The notes under the pieces are model-generated. The model was given only the letters and a program-made list of their open reading frames with translations. It was not told the origin of the DNA and did no database searches. A program made the position numbers and the translations under genes. From Pseudorhodobacter ferrugineus DSM 5888 (lineage in GTDB: Bacteria > Pseudomonadota > Alphaproteobacteria > Rhodobacterales > Rhodobacteraceae), in NCBI RefSeq assembly GCF_000420745.1, contig NZ_ATVN01000013.1, positions 40,847-104,846 on the forward strand: a DNA stretch of 64,000 nt, written 5' to 3'. Below, in pieces: positions 62,910 to 64,000 of this stretch. Position 1 is the stretch's first letter; the number at the start of each line of letters is the position of its first letter.

Positions 62910-63667
62910 GCGATGATCAAGACGCCTCTGAAAAAGAACACGAGGCATCTCAAAAAAAGCTCGCCGATGCCCGAGAAAAAGGGGAAATCCCCCGTTCAAA
63001 TGACCTTGTCACCGCAGGGTCCTATGCGGGCCTCCTTTTGGCAGGGGCAACAATTGGTGGTACCAGTCTTCTTAAGGCAGGTGAGAATGCGAGTATTCTT
63101 TTGGGTCAGGCGGATCAACTCTCAACACAGCTTTTGAACGGCGCGGGCAACAGCCTGCTCGGGATCCTAAGCAGCTTCGCAGGCGCGCTTTCGATCTTTT
63201 TTATCCTGCCATTCGCGGCAGCCGCACTGATGGTTGCGCTGCAACGCACATGGCTGTTCACGCCTTCAAAGCTTGAACCAAAGCTAAATCGAATATCGCC
63301 CCTATCGGGCGTGAAAAATAAATTCGGGCGCAAAGGCCTGTTCGAATTTACGAAAAGCTTCTTCAAACTGCTGATCATTTCCGTTCTGCTTTTTGGCTTT
63401 CTCACCTATCAAGTCAATGATTTCGCAAATATGATTTACCTAACTCCGGCACTTTCTACTGCACTCTTGCTCATGAAGGTGGTGAAGTTCTTGGCCCTGG
63501 TGACAGTGCTGGCCTTGGTGATCGGCGGGATCGATTATATCTGGCAGCGTGCTGAACATTTGCGATCCAATCGAATGTCCCGCAAAGAGCTTGAGGACGA
63601 ACATAAAAACTCAGAAGGCGACCCCTATCTAAAAGCAAAGCGGCGTCAAAAGGCCCAAGAGTGTTGA
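62906..63667 (+). pseudogene. flhB: flhB truncated by an IS21-family insertion
   Basis: FlhB is the export-gate protein whose cytoplasmic domain self-cleaves at NPTH to switch substrate class. The N-terminal 252 codons are normal: EKEHEASQKKLADAREKGE, then four membrane helices, then the linker RKELEDEHKNSEGDPYLKAK. After GAG at 63659-63661 the sequence changes to the end of an insertion sequence, which gives one extra Cys codon and a TGA. The NPTH domain (about 100 residues) is missing. The gene overlaps the end of fliR by ATGA. Confidence 0.92.
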
Positions 63668-63668
63668 T

Positions 63669-63711
63669 TGTCACTGAGAACTGACCCGGCATTGTCACCG
63701 CGATTTGACCC
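63669..63711 (+). repeat. Tandem 19-nt terminal repeats of the IS21 element
   Basis: TGTCACTGAGAACTGACCC (63669-63687) and TGTCACCGCGATTTGACCC (63693-63711) share the TGTCAC and TGACCC ends with a 24-nt period. Such multiple repeats at IS21 termini are known transposase-binding sites. Confidence 0.85.
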
Positions 63712-63734
63712 ACCCATTAGTTATGTTCTCTATG

Positions 63735-64000
63735 TCATGATGGCGTCAATGCTGTTGCCTCCTTTCGCTTTTTCTTCGCTGTTTCGGAGCTGGCCTTGAA
63801 GCGGTAGCTGTCATTGCCAGTCTCGAGGATGTGGCAGCGATGGGTAAGACGATCGAGCAGTGCGGTGGTCATCTTGGCATCGCCGAACACGCTGGCCCAT
63901 TCGCTGAAGCTCAGGTTGGTGGTGATGATGACGCTGGTGCGTTCATACAGCTTGCTCAGAAGGTGGAAGAGCAATGCACCGCCAGAGGCACTGAACGGCA
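63735..64000 (-). CDS. istB: IstB-like ATP-binding helper protein, C-terminal part
   Basis: The IS21-family helper ATPase that assists IstA transposase. Only the last ~88 codons are in the window and the 5' part lies beyond position 64000. [20 protein letters not shown] and [20 protein letters not shown] are the strongly conserved C-terminal segments of IstB, followed by [15 protein letters not shown]. The frame is open to the window edge. It stops 70 nt from the element end, a usual distance. Confidence 0.93.
   Translation of the reverse strand, partial: PFSASGGALLFHLLSKLYERTSVIITTNLSFSEWASVFGDAKMTTALLDRLTHRCHILETGNDSYRFKASSETAKKKRKEATALTPS

Larger units (their letters stand above)
63662..64000. 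mobile_element. IS21-family insertion sequence, one end (runs off the window)
   Basis: The boundary is at TGTTGATTGTCACTGAG, right after flhB codon 252. IS21 elements begin with TG and carry repeated transposase-binding sites near their ends; here two 19-nt copies lie at 63669-63687 and 63693-63711. The IstB-like gene reads from inside the element toward this end. The other end, istA and any target duplication are beyond the window. Confidence 0.92.

Overview
The window is chromosomal DNA of an alphaproteobacterium, almost certainly of the Rhodobacteraceae (Rhodobacterales, roseobacter-like). Supporting gene sets and orders are argH-lipoprotein-lysA-TIGR02302, dnaX-ybaB-recR, SRP RNA-rsgA, a COQ9-like gene next to rpsU, a free-standing aa3 oxidase subunit IV, TrcR (DUF1013), phaA-phaB and an ETF-ubiquinone oxidoreductase. 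The DNA is GC-rich with compact spacing, many 4-nt stop/start overlaps and several convergent stop-codon overlaps. The genus cannot be fixed from the sequence.

Layout. 0-9.6 kb: a multi-pass membrane protein, a DMT exporter, a divergent mnmD / MnmC-like FAD oxidoreductase pair, a ThDP enzyme, a soluble lytic transglycosylase, dapA and a tandem-cupin protein. 9.6-14.5 kb: DMT exporter, small ion channel, smpB, 3-mercaptopyruvate sulfurtransferase, aromatic aminotransferase, HAD phosphatase. 14.5-19 kb: SRP RNA, rsgA, a dual-specificity-type phosphatase, dnaX-ybaB-recR. 19-21.2 kb: a 420-nt non-coding region with repeated hexamers and a foldable element, a membrane LytTR regulator, and trcR. 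21.3-24.1 kb: RNase T2, quinone oxidoreductase, COQ9-like protein, rpsU. 24.1-25 kb: an accessory-looking patch with repeats and one small membrane protein. 25-30.3 kb: a half-size EamA protein, psd-pssA, an Lrp regulator divergent from ald, mscL, tsaC/sua5. 30.4-38.6 kb: acyl-CoA dehydrogenase, MBL hydrolase, DUF6173-like gene, cytochrome oxidase subunit IV, lipoprotein, GNAT, a membrane protein, greA, ETF-QO. 38.7-43.7 kb: TPR protein, ispE, polyprenyl synthase, DUF2007, a tRNA-type methyltransferase, DUF465. 43.7-48.9 kb: YddG-like exporter, phaB, phaA, EAL protein, tag, TlpA-like thioredoxin. 48.9-59.2 kb: argH, two mini-lipoproteins, DUF2834, class II aldolase, lysA, TIGR02302 protein, zinc-ribbon protein, ftsE-ftsX-plsC. 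59.3-64 kb: flagellar SLT-flhA-fliR-flhB.

Function. Most of the window is housekeeping: lysine and arginine synthesis, isoprenoid and ubiquinone supply, PE phospholipid synthesis, PHB synthesis, electron transfer from flavoproteins, replication/recombination, ribosome rescue, and translation or tRNA modification.

The most striking region is the right end. fliR has an in-frame TGA where Trp is expected (codon 174). flhB is cut after codon 252 by the end of an IS21-family element whose IstB-like gene runs off the window. Two separate lesions in the flagellar export gate suggest a decaying, probably non-functional flagellar locus. The other main candidates for new biology are the non-coding region before the LytTR gene and the small accessory patch at 24.1-25 kb. 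I saw no CRISPR array, tRNA, rRNA or clear phage or defence system.
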